Shown piece after piece: positions 49,849 through 60,814 of a stretch of 64,000 nt of DNA. The stretch is taken from assembly GCF_902506295.1 (NCBI RefSeq), contig NZ_LR733312.1, forward strand, positions 891,503-955,502, in the 5' to 3' direction. Within the stretch, counting starts at the first letter, position 1. Every line of letters begins with the position of its first letter. Under the pieces are notes generated by a model, which saw nothing but the letters and a program-made list of their open reading frames with translations, was not told the DNA's origin and did no database searches. This DNA is from Luteimonas sp. 9C. GTDB taxonomy: Bacteria; Pseudomonadota; Gammaproteobacteria; Xanthomonadales; Xanthomonadaceae. A program made the position numbers and the translations under genes.

Positions 49849-52800
49849 ATGACCTCATCCCGCAAGACAGGTAAAACCGCCGCGGCCGCCGCGCCTGCGA
49901 AATCCAAGTCGCCCGCCAAGCGCAAGGCCGCCGGCGTGCTGCCGGTGCCGCCGCGCCGCGCCGGCAGCGGACTGCTCGACCCGATCTTCGACGCCGTGCG
50001 CCGCCGCGCCGGCAAGGCCGCGCACGCTGATGCCAGCGCGTTCGCGCAGGCGTTCTACCGGCGCATGACCGAGGACGAACTGCCCCTGCACAACGCCGAC
50101 GGCTGGGCCGCGCTCGCTGCGGACCTGTTCGAGTTCGCCGGCAAGCGCAAGCCGGGCAGCGCCAACGTGCGCCTGTTCAACCCGGTGATGAAGACCCACG
50201 GCTGGGAGTCGCCGCACACCGTGCTGCAGATCGTCAACGACGACATGCCGTTCCTGGTCGATTCGGTGACGATGGCGCTGGCCGAACAGGGCATCGGCGT
50301 GCACGTGCTGGGCCATCCGGTGCTGTCGATCGCGCGTGACCGTGGCGGCCGCCTGACCGCCGTGGGCGAAGGCGACGCAGAGTCGGTGATGCACCTGGAG
50401 ATCGACCGGCAGACGCCCGAGGAGAACGCGCGCATCGAAGCGCTGGTACGCGGCGTGCTCGACGATGTGCGGGTCATCGTCTCCGACTGGCCGCAGATGC
50501 GCGAGAAGATGCTGCAGATGGCCAGCGATCTGGACACGCGCAAGATTCCGGTCTCCCAGTCCAGTCGCGAGGAAGCCCAGGAGTTCCTGCGCTGGGCCGC
50601 GAACGACCACTTCACCTTCTTCGGCTATCGCGAGTACAGCGTCCGTCGCAAGGGCGACGACGCCCGCCTCGAAGCGGTACAGGGCAGCGGCATGGGTCTG
50701 CTGCGCACGCCGGGCGCGGTGAAGTCGCGTCCGGTCAGCGAACTCGGCGCCGATGCGCTGCGCCGCGAAGGGCTGATCGACGCGCTGATTCTCACCAAGA
50801 CGAGCGCGCGCTCGACGGTGCACCGTCCCGGCTACATGGATTACATCGGCATCCTCGGCTACGACGACGCGGGCAATGTCGTCAGCGAACAGCGTTTCCT
50901 CGGCCTGTACACCTCAAGCGCGTATACGCGCCGTCCGTGGGACATCCCGCTGGTGCGCGAGCGCTTCGAACACGTGATGACCGAGTCCGGCCTCAAGCCG
51001 ACCGGCCACAGCGGCAAGGCGCTCAAGCATCTGCTCGAAACCCTGCCGCGCGACGAGCTGTTCCAGTCCACGCCCGACGAACTGTTCCGTCTCGGCACCG
51101 GCATCCTCGGTCTGCAGGAGCGCGTACGCAGCCGTCTGTTCCTGCGCAAGGACCGTTACGGCCGCTTCTACTCGGTGCTGGTCTACATCCCGCGCGACCG
51201 CTTCAACACCGACGTGCGCCGCCGGATCGAACAGCTGCTGCGCGAGGTGATGCAGGCCGACCACGTGGACGCGAGCGTCGTGCTGGGCGAATCGCCGCTG
51301 GCGCAGCTGCATCTGATCGTGCGCCCGCGTGCGGGCGTGGCTGCCGACATCGACCAGCCGGCGCTCGAGCAGGCGCTGCAGGCGATCGTGCGCAACTGGC
51401 AGGACGACCTGCGCGACGAACTGGTGCGCCGCCACGGCGAGGCCGACGGCCTGCGTCTGGCCGGCCGTTTCGGTCGCGCCCTGTCGCCCGCCTACATCGA
51501 GTTCGCATCGCCGGCTGCGGCCGCGACCGACGTCGAAAAGCTGGCGGCGACCGCCGAGACCGACGCGCTGCAACTCAGCTTCTACCGCCATCCGCTGCCG
51601 ACCACCGGCGAGTCGGTGCTGCACTTCAAGCTCTACCGCCGTGACGCGCACATTCCGCTGTCGGACGTGCTGCCGGTGATGGAGAACCTCGGTCTGCGCG
51701 TGATCGCCGAGCATCCCACCCGCATCGAGGTCGACGGCACCGCGCTGTTCCTGCAGGACTTCTACGTCGAGGCCACTGCCGGCACGATCGACGTTGAGGC
51801 GCGCGCGCAAGCCTTTACCGAAGCCTTCGATCGCGTGTGGCGTGGCGATGCCGAGAACGACGGCTTCAACCGGCTCGTCCTCGGCGCTGATCTCGACTGG
51901 CGCCAGATCGCGATGCTGCGCGGCTACTGCAAGTACCTGCTGCAGGTCGGCGTGCCGTTCTCGCAGGCCTACGTCGAGGACACGCTGGTCCGCTATCCGC
52001 TGCTCGCGCGCCTGCTGGTCGAGGTGTTCGAGTCGCGCTTCGACCCGGCAACGGGTTCGGAGAGCCGTGCGCAGATCGACGCCGGCCGCGCCGCCTTCAC
52101 CGCCCAGTTGCAGGCGCTGTCCGGGCACGACGAGGCGACCCTGGCCGCGCTGCAGCCGCTGCTCGAGGCACGCGGCCGCGACCGCGACACGCAGTACGAC
52201 GCATCGCGTGCCGCGCTCAAGGGGCTGCTCGACCGCGTGTCCAGCCTCGACGAGGACCGCATCCTGCGCAGCTATCTCGCCGTCGTCGACGCGACGCTGC
52301 GCACCAGCTACTACCAGAAGTCACGCGACGGCGGACTGCTGGACACGATCAGCTTCAAGTTCGACTCGTCGCGCGTGCCGGAACTGCCGAAGCCGCGCCC
52401 GTATCGCGAGATCTTCGTCTACGGACCGCGCGTGGAGGGCATTCACCTGCGCTTCGGCCCGGTCGCGCGTGGCGGTCTGCGCTGGTCGGATCGCCGCGAA
52501 GACTTCCGCACCGAAGTGCTGGGCCTGGTCAAGGCGCAGATGGTCAAGAACACCGTCATCGTGCCGGTCGGCTCGAAGGGCGGATTCATCGTCAAGCGGC
52601 CACCGGCCGGCGGCGATCGCGATGCCCAGTTCGCCGAAGGCGTCGCCTGCTACACGCTCTTCATCAACGGCCTGCTGCAGATCACCGACAACATCGTCGA
52701 GGGCGAGATCGTGCCGCCGGTGGACGTCGTGCGCCATGACGACAACGATCCCTATCTCGTCGTCGCTGCCGACAAGGGCACGGCGACGTTCTCCGACATC

Positions 52801-54864
52801 GCCAACGGCATCGCCCGCGAGCACGGCTTCTGGCTCGACGATGCGTTCGCGTCCGGTGGTTCGGTCGGTTACGACCACAAGGGCATGGGCATCACCGCGC
52901 GCGGCGCGTGGGAATCGGTCAAGCGCCACTTCCGCGCGATGAACCGCAACTCGCAGACCGAGGACTTCACCTGCGTGGGCGTCGGCGACATGTCCGGCGA
53001 CGTGTTCGGCAACGGCATGCTGCTCAGCGAACACATCCGCCTGGTCGCCGCGTTCGATCACCGCCACATCTTCATCGATCCGAATCCCGATGCCGCGCGG
53101 TCGTTCGCCGAGCGCGAGCGCATGTTCGCGATTCCGCGGTCGAGCTGGGAGGACTACGACACGTCGCTGATCGCCAAGGGCGGCGGCGTGTGGCCGCGCA
53201 GCGCGAAGTCGATTCCGCTGTCGGCCGAAGCACGTTACGCGCTGGGCATCGAAGGCGACGCGACGTCGATCAGCCCGAACGAGCTGATGTCGGCGATCCT
53301 GCGCGCACCGGTCGATCTGCTGTGGAATGGCGGTATCGGCACCTATGTGAAGTCGTCCAGCGAAACGCATGCCGACGTCGGCGACCGCGCCAACAATGCG
53401 TTGCGTGTCGACGGTCGTGACCTGCGCTGCAAGGTGGTGGGCGAGGGCGGCAACCTGGGCCTGACCCAGCTCGGCCGCATCGAGGCCGCGCTGCACGGCG
53501 TGCTGCTCAACACCGACTTCATCGACAACTCGGCCGGCGTGGACACGTCCGACCACGAGGTCAACATCAAGATCCTGCTCAATGCACTGGTGCAGGACGG
53601 CAGGATGAAACTGCCGGCGCGCAACAAGCTGCTGGCGTCGATGACCGACGAGGTCGCGGGTCTGGTGCTGTGGGACAACTACCGGCAGAACCAGGCGCTG
53701 AGCCTGATGGAACGCATGAGCGTTTCGCGCCTGGGGTCCAAGCAGCACTTCATCCGGACGCTGGAATCGCAGGGCCTGCTCGATCGCCAGATCGAGTTCC
53801 TGCCGTCCGACGTCGAGATCGCCGAGCGCAAGACCAAGGGCCTGGGCCTGACGCGCCCAGAGCTGTCGGTGCTGCTGTCGTACTCCAAGCTCGTCGCGTT
53901 CGACCAGATGCTCGATTCCGACATTCCGGAAGATCCGTACCTCTCGCGCGAGCTGCAGCGCTACTTCCCGCAGCCGCTGCAGAAGAAGTACGCCGAGCTG
54001 ATGGAAGGCCACCGCCTCAAGCGCGAGATCATCGCGACCGCGGTCACCAACACCATGATCAACCGCATGGGCGCGACGTTCCTGCTGCGCATGCAGGAAG
54101 ACAGCGGCCGCGGCCCGGGCGAAGTCGCCAAGGCATTCACGATCACGCGCGAAACGATCGAGGCGCGTGCGCTGTGGGGCCAGATCGACGCGCTCGACGG
54201 CCAGGTGCCGGAGTCGGTGCAGGTCGATGCACTGCAGGTGATCTGGAATCTGCAGCGTGCGTTCACGCGCTGGCTGCTGGCGCGTCCGGGCGCGATTCCG
54301 GACATCACCAGCGCGGTCGAGCGCTACCACGACGGCTTCCACGCCATCCGCGATGGCCGGCAGATCATCGCCGACGGCCAGCGTGCCGAACACGATGCGA
54401 GCCTGCAGACGTGGATCGAGAAGGGCGTGCCGAAGTCGCTCGCGGTCGAGCTGGCGGCATTGCCGTATCTCGAAGCGGCCTGGGACATCATCGAGGTGGC
54501 CAGCGAGCGCAAGCAGAAGCCGGTCGACGTGGCGCGTCTGCACTTCCGCCTCGGCGAGGCCCTGAACCTGCCGTGGCTCACCACGCAGATCGACGCGCTG
54601 GAAGTCGACGGCCGCTGGCATGCGGTCGCGCGTGGCGTGCTGCGCGAAGAACTGGGCCAGCAGCACCGCGCGCTCGTCTCGCAGGTGCTGTCGATGCCGG
54701 GCAACACGCCGGAAGCGAAGGTCCAGGCGTGGCTGGACCGCGACGACGCCGCGCTGCGCTTCACGCTGGCGATGCTGGCTGAACTCGCTGCGCAGAAATC
54801 GCTGGACTACCCCACCGCTTCGGTGGCCGTGCAGCGCGTCTCGCAGCTGGTGCAGCGCAGCTGA
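49849..54864 (+). CDS. gdhB: NAD-specific glutamate dehydrogenase, large (GDH180) type
   Basis: Catalyses reversible oxidative deamination of glutamate to 2-oxoglutarate with NAD+, mainly for amino-acid catabolism. At 1671 residues it belongs to the large 180-kDa class. A basic Ala/Lys-rich start (1-40) is followed by ACT-like regulatory domains (about 60-650) and the catalytic core (about 740-1250), with [52 protein letters not shown] and [18 protein letters not shown], then a long C-terminal helical region. The product, 2-oxoglutarate, feeds the SucA-SucB-Lpd complex encoded upstream. nadK follows about 210 bases later. In relatives such enzymes are allosterically controlled; nothing in the sequence settles the effector. 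Confidence 0.95.
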   Translation: MTSSRKTGKTAAAAAPAKSKSPAKRKAAGVLPVPPRRAGSGLLDPIFDAVRRRAGKAAHADASAFAQAFYRRMTEDELPLHNADGWAALAADLFEFAGKRKPGSANVRLFNPVMKTHGWESPHTVLQIVNDDMPFLVDSVTMALAEQGIGVHVLGHPVLSIARDRGGRLTAVGEGDAESVMHLEIDRQTPEENARIEALVRGVLDDVRVIVSDWPQMREKMLQMASDLDTRKIPVSQSSREEAQEFLRWAANDHFTFFGYREYSVRRKGDDARLEAVQGSGMGLLRTPGAVKSRPVSELGADALRREGLIDALILTKTSARSTVHRPGYMDYIGILGYDDAGNVVSEQRFLGLYTSSAYTRRPWDIPLVRERFEHVMTESGLKPTGHSGKALKHLLETLPRDELFQSTPDELFRLGTGILGLQERVRSRLFLRKDRYGRFYSVLVYIPRDRFNTDVRRRIEQLLREVMQADHVDASVVLGESPLAQLHLIVRPRAGVAADIDQPALEQALQAIVRNWQDDLRDELVRRHGEADGLRLAGRFGRALSPAYIEFASPAAAATDVEKLAATAETDALQLSFYRHPLPTTGESVLHFKLYRRDAHIPLSDVLPVMENLGLRVIAEHPTRIEVDGTALFLQDFYVEATAGTIDVEARAQAFTEAFDRVWRGDAENDGFNRLVLGADLDWRQIAMLRGYCKYLLQVGVPFSQAYVEDTLVRYPLLARLLVEVFESRFDPATGSESRAQIDAGRAAFTAQLQALSGHDEATLAALQPLLEARGRDRDTQYDASRAALKGLLDRVSSLDEDRILRSYLAVVDATLRTSYYQKSRDGGLLDTISFKFDSSRVPELPKPRPYREIFVYGPRVEGIHLRFGPVARGGLRWSDRREDFRTEVLGLVKAQMVKNTVIVPVGSKGGFIVKRPPAGGDRDAQFAEGVACYTLFINGLLQITDNIVEGEIVPPVDVVRHDDNDPYLVVAADKGTATFSDIANGIAREHGFWLDDAFASGGSVGYDHKGMGITARGAWESVKRHFRAMNRNSQTEDFTCVGVGDMSGDVFGNGMLLSEHIRLVAAFDHRHIFIDPNPDAARSFAERERMFAIPRSSWEDYDTSLIAKGGGVWPRSAKSIPLSAEARYALGIEGDATSISPNELMSAILRAPVDLLWNGGIGTYVKSSSETHADVGDRANNALRVDGRDLRCKVVGEGGNLGLTQLGRIEAALHGVLLNTDFIDNSAGVDTSDHEVNIKILLNALVQDGRMKLPARNKLLASMTDEVAGLVLWDNYRQNQALSLMERMSVSRLGSKQHFIRTLESQGLLDRQIEFLPSDVEIAERKTKGLGLTRPELSVLLSYSKLVAFDQMLDSDIPEDPYLSRELQRYFPQPLQKKYAELMEGHRLKREIIATAVTNTMINRMGATFLLRMQEDSGRGPGEVAKAFTITRETIEARALWGQIDALDGQVPESVQVDALQVIWNLQRAFTRWLLARPGAIPDITSAVERYHDGFHAIRDGRQIIADGQRAEHDASLQTWIEKGVPKSLAVELAALPYLEAAWDIIEVASERKQKPVDVARLHFRLGEALNLPWLTTQIDALEVDGRWHAVARGVLREELGQQHRALVSQVLSMPGNTPEAKVQAWLDRDDAALRFTLAMLAELAAQKSLDYPTASVAVQRVSQLVQRS

Positions 54865-55072
54865 TCCGCCGCCGGGTCGTGCCACCCGTCGCGCCTTCCG
54901 GTCCGTCGCCTGTCGCGGCGCGGGCCGGAGCCGTCGGGTGCACGACACGCGCGGCCACGCGGACACGCGCCGCGTTCCGGAGTGCGGGTCGCACGCGGCC
55001 CGAGGTGCAGGCGACGTGCCGAGACGGCGCCTGCGCTACGCTGCGCGCCTACGTTCACCCACCGGCGCGCCG

Positions 55073-55861
55073 ATGACCGCAACGCCACGACTCGCTTTCA
55101 TGGCCAGCCAGGCCGACGAAGCACAACGCGCCCTGACGGTGCTCACCGGTCTGCACGGCCAGTGCGAGCCGGAGGCCGCCGATGTGCTGGTGCCGCTCGG
55201 CGGTGACGGTTTCATGCTGCAGACGCTGCATCGCCATGGTCAGCTGGGCAAACCGGTCTACGGCATGAAGCTCGGCACGGTGGGGTTCCTGATGAACCAC
55301 TACCGCCACGACGATCCTGCCTCGGGCAGCGATCTGCTGGCGCGCATCGCCGCCGCCGAGCCGGCTGTCCTGCGACCGCTGGAGATGCGCACCGAGACCG
55401 AGTCCGGCGCGAACGTCACGTCGCTCGCCTACAACGAAGTCGCCTTACTCCGGCAGACGCGCCAGGCCGCGCATCTGCAGATCGATCTCAACGGCGTCAC
55501 CCGGCTCGAGGAGCTCGTCGCCGATGGCGTGATCCTGTCGACCGCGGCGGGCAGCACCGCCTACAACTTTTCCGCCCACGGTCCGATCCTGCCGCTGGGC
55601 GCAGGCGTGGTCGCGCTGACGCCGATCGCGCCGTTCCGGCCGCGGCGCTGGCGCGGCGCGATCCTGCGCGCGGATACCGAAGTGCGGTTCCGCGTGCTCG
55701 ATCCCTACAAGCGCCCGGTCAGCGTGACCGCCGATTCGCACGAAGTGCGCGACGTCGTGGAAGTCACGATCCGCGAGTCCCGCGAGCGCACGGTGACCCT
55801 GCTGTTCGATGCCGAGCACAACCTCGAAGAACGCATCCTCAGCGAACAGTTCGTGGTCTGA
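55073..55861 (+). CDS. nadK: NAD kinase
   Basis: Phosphorylates NAD+ to NADP+. The 262-residue protein has the GGDG motif at 43-46 ([17 protein letters not shown]), [15 protein letters not shown] and the second nucleotide-binding segment [20 protein letters not shown]. It is the short bacterial form. The frame is open far upstream into gdhB, but the ATG at 55073 begins the normal protein. It lies in the same direction as gdhB with a 208-base gap, in which I see no clear promoter or terminator. Confidence 0.94.
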   Translation: MTATPRLAFMASQADEAQRALTVLTGLHGQCEPEAADVLVPLGGDGFMLQTLHRHGQLGKPVYGMKLGTVGFLMNHYRHDDPASGSDLLARIAAAEPAVLRPLEMRTETESGANVTSLAYNEVALLRQTRQAAHLQIDLNGVTRLEELVADGVILSTAAGSTAYNFSAHGPILPLGAGVVALTPIAPFRPRRWRGAILRADTEVRFRVLDPYKRPVSVTADSHEVRDVVEVTIRESRERTVTLLFDAEHNLEERILSEQFVV

Positions 55862-55881
55862 GCGCCGGCGCATGGATCGCG

Positions 55882-55887
55882 CATAAT
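55882..55887 (+). promoter_or_regulatory. Possible -10 (CATAAT) ahead of the 5'-nucleotidase
   Basis: GCGCATAATTCC stands about 80 bases before the ATG at 55968 and repeats the GCGCATAAT seen ahead of zipA. No clear -35 is present. Confidence 0.35.
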
Positions 55888-55967
55888 TCCGCTACCGCGT
55901 CCGGCACGCAGCCGGCCCTGTCCGGGTTGCCCACGTCCGCGCGCTCCCTTCGCTTCGTCGATCCGCC

Positions 55968-56873
55968 ATGCCCGATCTGTCCGTTCCCACGCTCACCGTC
56001 GCGATCACCACGCGCGCCCTGTTCGATCTCGAGGACAGCCATGCCGTGTTCGAGTCGCAGGGCATCGAGGCCTACGCCGAGCACCAGCGCGCCCACGAGG
56101 ACGACGTCCTCGAGCCGGGCATCGCGTTTCCGCTGGTGCGCAAGCTGCTGGCCCTGAACATCGACGCGTCTCCCGACGCGCCGCACGTCGAGGTCATCCT
56201 GCTGTCGCGCAACTCGGCCGACAGCGGGCTGCGGATCTTCAACTCGATCCAGCACCACAACCTGGGCATCACCCGCGCGACGTTCACTTCCGGCGAGCCG
56301 ACCTGGCCGTACATCAAGCCGTTCGGCACGCAGCTGTTCCTGTCGGCGAACCCGGATTCCGTGCGTCGCGCACTGGAGAACGGCATCGCCGCCGCGACGA
56401 TCATTCCCGCGCGCGCGCCCGCGCATCGCAACGACCAGTTGCGGATCGCTTTCGACGGCGACGCGGTGATCTTCGGCGACGAGGGCGAGCGTCTTTCGCA
56501 GGAGGGCGGCCTCGACGCCTTCCACAAGCACGAGCGCGAGCGCGCACGCGAGGAGATGACCGGCGGTCCGTTCCGCGGCTTCCTCGCCGCGTTGCACGAC
56601 CTGCAGGCCGCGTATCCGGCCGGCAAGGACGCGCCCATCCGCACCGCCTTGGTCACCGCGCGCTCCGCGCCTGCGCACGAACGGGTGATCCGCACGCTCC
56701 GCGCCTGGGGCGTACGGCTGGACGAAGCCCTGTTTCTGGGCGGACGGCCGAAGGGCCCGTTCCTCGATGCGTTCGGCGCGGACATCTTCTTCGACGATTC
56801 GCAGCACAACATCGACTCCGCGCGTCCGCACGTCGCCGCCGGCCACGTGCCGCACGGCTGGTCGAACCGCTGA
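55968..56873 (+). CDS. Cytosolic 5'-nucleotidase, type I-like
   Basis: Removes the 5'-phosphate from nucleoside monophosphates. The 301-residue protein matches the bacterial cN-I (5'-nucleotidase) family: TLTVAITTRALFDLED at the start, EVILLSRNSADSGLRIFNSI near residue 75, AFDGDAVIFGDE near 160 (HAD-like Asp-x-Asp) and FFDDSQHNIDSA near the C-terminus. It starts 107 bases after nadK, and the next gene begins 5 bases after its stop, so these two are almost certainly co-transcribed. The likely substrates are AMP or IMP, but this is family knowledge. Confidence 0.9.
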   Translation: MPDLSVPTLTVAITTRALFDLEDSHAVFESQGIEAYAEHQRAHEDDVLEPGIAFPLVRKLLALNIDASPDAPHVEVILLSRNSADSGLRIFNSIQHHNLGITRATFTSGEPTWPYIKPFGTQLFLSANPDSVRRALENGIAAATIIPARAPAHRNDQLRIAFDGDAVIFGDEGERLSQEGGLDAFHKHERERAREEMTGGPFRGFLAALHDLQAAYPAGKDAPIRTALVTARSAPAHERVIRTLRAWGVRLDEALFLGGRPKGPFLDAFGADIFFDDSQHNIDSARPHVAAGHVPHGWSNR

Positions 56874-56878
56874 GCACG

Positions 56879-57676
56879 ATGGCAGGCGACCGCCGACGTG
56901 GCGTGCTGGGCCGCTGGATCGACCGTCTGCGCGGCGGCGACGCGGGTCCGCGCAAGCCCTATGTGCGCCAGCACGAGGGCTTCGTGTCGCTGCAGTTCGT
57001 GCGCCGGCAGACCCAGAGCCGCATGGTCGGCGACGATCCGGACCGTCTGCTGATCGACTACACCCGCACCATGTTCGCCACGCTGCTGTGGCAGCCGGCA
57101 CCCGCGGTGCTCGGGATGATCGGCCTTGGGGGCGGCTCGCAGGCGAAGTTCGCCTACCGCCAGCTGCCGGACACGCGCATCGAAGTGGTCGAGAACAATC
57201 CGCACGTGGTGGCGCTGCGCGGCGCATTCGGCGTGCCGGACGACGACGCGCGGCTGTCGGTCGTCGTCGATGACGGCGTGCGTTTCGTCGCCGGGCGTCC
57301 CGGTCGGTTCGACGTGCTGCTGGTCGACGGCTACGACGCGCACGGCATTCCTGCCGAACTCTCCACGCAGGGGTTCTACGACGCCTGCCGCGACGCACTC
57401 ACCGCAGCCGGCGTGCTGGCCTGCAACCTCTACGTGCGCGATCCCGAAACGCATGTGGCGAAACTGCGCGCCGCATTCGGGGCCGACCATGTGCTGGTCT
57501 TCGACGAGCCGAAGATGAGCAACCGGGTCGCGTTCGCCTGGCGCGGCGCGCTACCGGCGCTCGATGCCGAGACGCTGGCCGCGCGCGTGCCACTGTCCGT
57601 GCGCGCGTTGCTGCCGGAGGTGTTTCCACGGATCGCGGTGCGGATCGTCCGGCATCGCACGGTGACGGGCCGCTGA
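56879..57676 (+). CDS. Spermidine-synthase-like methyltransferase-fold protein
   Basis: A 265-residue protein with the Rossmann fold of spermidine synthases: IGLGGGSQAKFAYRQLPDTR (about 82-101) then IEVVENNPHVV, and the acidic DVLLVDGYDAHGIPAEL near residue 145. The small N-terminal beta-barrel domain of true SpeE is reduced to a basic stretch with FVSLQFVRRQTQSRM. The polyamine-binding DxxD arrangement is not clear, so a decarboxy-SAM aminopropyl transferase cannot be assumed; it may be another SAM-dependent enzyme. It sits 5 bases after the nucleotidase gene. No speD is nearby. Confidence 0.78.
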   Translation: MAGDRRRGVLGRWIDRLRGGDAGPRKPYVRQHEGFVSLQFVRRQTQSRMVGDDPDRLLIDYTRTMFATLLWQPAPAVLGMIGLGGGSQAKFAYRQLPDTRIEVVENNPHVVALRGAFGVPDDDARLSVVVDDGVRFVAGRPGRFDVLLVDGYDAHGIPAELSTQGFYDACRDALTAAGVLACNLYVRDPETHVAKLRAAFGADHVLVFDEPKMSNRVAFAWRGALPALDAETLAARVPLSVRALLPEVFPRIAVRIVRHRTVTGR

Positions 57677-57767
57677 GCCCCGGCGGGACGCGGGGCGCGA
57701 CATTGCGCCTCCGCGCGTTCCGCTGCACAGTCGCCCGTCGACTGCAACCGTTCACGGGGATTACCGA

Positions 57768-59816
57768 ATGCAACGATGGATCCGGACACTCGCCTGCGCG
57801 TTCGCGCTGGGCATCGCCGCGCCGCTCGCGGGCGCGGCCACCCAGGCGGGCGGAATGACGCTCGAACAGGTCGCGCACACGCGCACCGTCAGCCAGGCGC
57901 AGATCAGCCCGGACGGCCTGGAGGTCGCGTACATCCTGTCGGTGCCACGCACGCTCGGCGTCGATCCCGATGGTCCGGCGCGGACCGAGCTGCACGTCGT
58001 CGACCGCAGCGGCAACAGTCGCGGCTTCATCACGGGCAAGGTCGACGTGGCATCACCGCGCTGGTTGCCTAACGGCCAGGGTGTGGCGTACCTGTCCAAG
58101 CGCGAGGGCGACGAGACCCGCGGGCTGTACACGATTCCGTTGCGCGGCGGCGAATCGTCCCGCGTGGTGAAGCTCGCCGGTGACATTTCCAGCTACGACC
58201 TGTCCCCAGATGGCAGCCGCGCCGCGGTGCTGTCGGCGCAGCGCGAGAGCGACGCGCGCAAGGCGCTGCGCGACAAGGGCTTCTCGCAGAAGGTGTACGA
58301 GGAGGACTGGCGCCCGGTCGAGTTGTGGATCGCGGAACTCGGCAGCGACGCCGCGCCGCGCCGCCTCGCCATCGAAGGCAGCGTGCAGGCGGTGAAGTGG
58401 AGTCCGGCCGGCGACCGCCTCGCCGTCGTCGTCGCGCCGCGCCAGCTGACCGATGACACCATGGTCGAGGCGCGCGTGCTCATCTATTCGGTCGAAGGCC
58501 GCGAGCTCGGCCGCGTCGACAATCCCGGCAAGCTCGGCGACATGGCCTGGAGCCCGGACGGCGCGCATCTGGCGATCATCTCCGCCGAAGACAAGAACGA
58601 TCCCAGCGAAGGTCGTCTGACCGTGGTCGGCCGCGACGGCGGTGCGCAGCGCGATCTGCTGCCGCGTCTCGAAGGCCACGTGCGCAGCGTCGCCTGGCGC
58701 GACGCGACGACGCTGGTGTTCCTCAGCCACGAAGGCGTGCAGAGCCGCATCGGCGAGATCCAGGTCGACGGCGGCAACCCGCGCACCGTGCTGGCGGCGG
58801 GCGGCCCGGTGCACACTGGCCTGAGCGTATCGCCGCGCGGCGACATCGCCCTGGTCGGCAGCGATCCGACGCACCCGTCGGAAGTGTTCCATCTGGCGTC
58901 GGGCGCGGGCGAAGCGCGTCGGCTCACCGACAGCAATCCGTGGCTCAAGGATGTGCGTCTCGCGCGCCAGGAAGTCGTGCGCTACACGGCGCGCGATGGG
59001 CTCGAGCTCGAAGGACTGCTGGTGCATCCACTGGCGCGTCGCGGCAATGCGCGCGTGCCGTTGATTCTCGTGGTGCACGGCGGTCCGGAATCCCACTTCT
59101 CCAACGCTTGGCTCAACGGCTATTCGCAGCCGGCGCAGGTCGCGGCCGCGCAGGGCTTCGCGTCGTTCTTCCCGAACTACCGGTCGAGCACCGGTCGCGG
59201 CGTCGCGTTCTCCAAGCTCGGTCATGGCCGTCCGGGCATGGAGGAGTTCGATGATGTCGTCGACGGCGTCGATCATCTGGTCGAGACCGGTCTGGTGGAC
59301 CGCGACAAGGTCGGCATCACCGGCGGCTCCTATGGTGGCTACGCCAGCGCTTGGGGCGCGACCTACTACAGCGAACGCTTCGCGGCCTCGGTGATGTTCG
59401 TCGGCATCTCCGACCAGGCGAGTCTGGTCACCACCGGCGACATCCCGTACGAGCAGTACAACGTGCACATGCAGACCTGGCCGTGGGAAAGCCCGGAGAT
59501 GTACCGCCAGACGAGCCCGATCACGCATGCGCAGAAGTCGCGCACGCCGACCCTGATCCTGCACGGCGAAGCCGATCCGCGCGTGCCCGTCATGCAGTCC
59601 TACATGATGTACCGCTACCTGCAGCTGGCCGGACAGGCGCCCGTGCGACTGGTGCTGTACCCGGGCGAAGGCCACGGCAACAGCCGCGGCGCGTCGCGCT
59701 ACGACTATTCGCTGCGTCTGATGCAGTGGATGACGCATTACCTGCAGGGTCCGGGCGGCCAACCGCCGGCCTACGAGATCGACTACGCATTGCCGGAGCA
59801 GGGCGCCCAGCGCTGA
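57768..59816 (+). CDS. Exported S9-family serine peptidase (acylaminoacyl/dipeptidyl peptidase-like)
   Basis: A 682-residue prolyl-oligopeptidase-family enzyme. A signal peptide (about 1-23, ending near AGAA) is followed by a beta-propeller domain (about 30-400) and an alpha/beta-hydrolase domain (about 410-682). The catalytic triad is S521 in GGSYGGYAS, D603 in GEADPRVP and H636 in EGHGNSRG. The oxyanion HGGPESH motif is present near residue 438. The protein should work in the periplasm on short peptides. It is followed by a terminator; a Shine-Dalgarno is weak before the ATG. Confidence 0.92.
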   Translation: MQRWIRTLACAFALGIAAPLAGAATQAGGMTLEQVAHTRTVSQAQISPDGLEVAYILSVPRTLGVDPDGPARTELHVVDRSGNSRGFITGKVDVASPRWLPNGQGVAYLSKREGDETRGLYTIPLRGGESSRVVKLAGDISSYDLSPDGSRAAVLSAQRESDARKALRDKGFSQKVYEEDWRPVELWIAELGSDAAPRRLAIEGSVQAVKWSPAGDRLAVVVAPRQLTDDTMVEARVLIYSVEGRELGRVDNPGKLGDMAWSPDGAHLAIISAEDKNDPSEGRLTVVGRDGGAQRDLLPRLEGHVRSVAWRDATTLVFLSHEGVQSRIGEIQVDGGNPRTVLAAGGPVHTGLSVSPRGDIALVGSDPTHPSEVFHLASGAGEARRLTDSNPWLKDVRLARQEVVRYTARDGLELEGLLVHPLARRGNARVPLILVVHGGPESHFSNAWLNGYSQPAQVAAAQGFASFFPNYRSSTGRGVAFSKLGHGRPGMEEFDDVVDGVDHLVETGLVDRDKVGITGGSYGGYASAWGATYYSERFAASVMFVGISDQASLVTTGDIPYEQYNVHMQTWPWESPEMYRQTSPITHAQKSRTPTLILHGEADPRVPVMQSYMMYRYLQLAGQAPVRLVLYPGEGHGNSRGASRYDYSLRLMQWMTHYLQGPGGQPPAYEIDYALPEQGAQR

Positions 59817-60143
59817 AGTCGGGGTGGGGCGGGGTCACACAGCTGCGCTGGGATTTCCAGCGCGGCTTTTTCGTGCGCGATGCGGCCCGGCAGATTCCGC
59901 CACCACGATCGACATGCATTCAGCGTCACGGGCGCGACTGCGTCGATGCGTCGCCGCATTCACGCCACCGTCTCCTGCGCATCACGCGTCGTTGCCCGGC
60001 CCGTCGATACCGTGTCTCCCATCGATCCGCGCCGCGGCATCACCGCTCGCGAACCGCGATACCGGACCTGTCCGGACGGCGCACGGACGATGCGACCGGC
60101 ACCACGCCGTCGCCCCTGATTTTCCCCCGATCTGGAGAACCCG
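59817..60143. other. 327-bp region without a gene
   Basis: Apart from the terminator at 59841-59871 I see nothing convincing. Short frames here (for example 59880-60119) are Arg-rich and look like GC-driven chance frames. The promoter for the ferritin-like gene must lie near 60050-60120 but no clear hexamers stand out. Confidence 0.5.
59841..59871 (+). terminator. Intrinsic terminator of the S9 peptidase gene
   Basis: AGCTGCGCTGG (59841-59851) pairs with CCAGCGCGGCT (59857-59867), one G-U pair, GATTT loop, then TTTT: an 11-bp stem and T-run 24 bases after the stop. Confidence 0.88.
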
Positions 60144-60593
60144 ATGTCCAACAAGACTGCGCACACCCTCAACGATCTGATCGCCATCGCCCGCGACGGC
60201 AAGGACTTCTACGAGGAAGCCGCACAGAAGGTCGACGATGCCGAGCTGAAGACCCTGTTCGCGCGTATCGCCACCACCAAGTCGCAGATCGTCAGCGAGC
60301 TCAGCGCCGCGGTCCAGGCCGCGGGCGGCAAGCCGGAAGATTCCGGTACCGTCGTCGGCAGCATGCAGCAGATGTACGGCAAGGTCCGTGCGACGCTGGG
60401 TGACAAGGAATACGGCTACGTCGCCGAGCTCGAAGAGTCGGAAGACCGTCTGCTCGAAGCGTTCGACGAGGCCTCGCGCGATGCCGACACACCGCCGGCC
60501 GCCCGCGACGTCGTCGTGCGTCTGCTGCCGGAAGTGCGCGCCTGTCACGACGTGATGCGCACCCGCAAGCTGGCGATGAAGAACGCGAAGTAA
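60144..60593 (+). CDS. Ferritin-like four-helix-bundle protein (PA2169 / DUF2383 family)
   Basis: A 149-residue all-helical protein of the PA2169/DUF2383 type, recalled as ferritin-like. It has four amphipathic helices, with Glu/His positions such as FYEEAAQKV, KTLFARIATTKSQIV, YVAELEESEDRLLEAF and LLPEVRACHDVM. These could form a di-iron site, but the full ligand set is not certain. Such proteins are often stress-induced. Its ATG has GGAG 8 bases upstream (TCTGGAGAACCCG before ATG). It is a single gene between two terminators. Confidence 0.85.
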   Translation: MSNKTAHTLNDLIAIARDGKDFYEEAAQKVDDAELKTLFARIATTKSQIVSELSAAVQAAGGKPEDSGTVVGSMQQMYGKVRATLGDKEYGYVAELEESEDRLLEAFDEASRDADTPPAARDVVVRLLPEVRACHDVMRTRKLAMKNAK

Positions 60594-60620
60594 TCGCGCT
60601 CACCATCGCGTGTGACACCC

Positions 60621-60647
60621 AGGGCCGGTCCATGACCGGCCCTTTTT
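60621..60647 (+). terminator. Intrinsic terminator of the ferritin-like gene
   Basis: AGGGCCGGTC (60621-60630), loop CAT, GACCGGCCCT (60634-60643), TTTT: a 10-bp perfect stem with T-run, 28 bases after the stop. Confidence 0.92.
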
Positions 60648-60814
60648 CATGATGTGCACGCGGCGTCCGCAGCAGCGAGGGCGCGCGGCTACGTGCTTGG
60701 GCCGTTTCTGCGGCGCTGCCCACCGGCTTGTGTTACCAGCGGTTGCGCACGCAACGGTCGAGAATCGCGAGCACGGCTGGCAGAATCGCCGGCTCGCCGT
60801 TTCCGTGCACGCCG

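Noticed and set aside
52321-54966. An 881-codon minus-strand open frame opposite gdhB
   Set aside because: Shadow of the glutamate dehydrogenase catalytic region.
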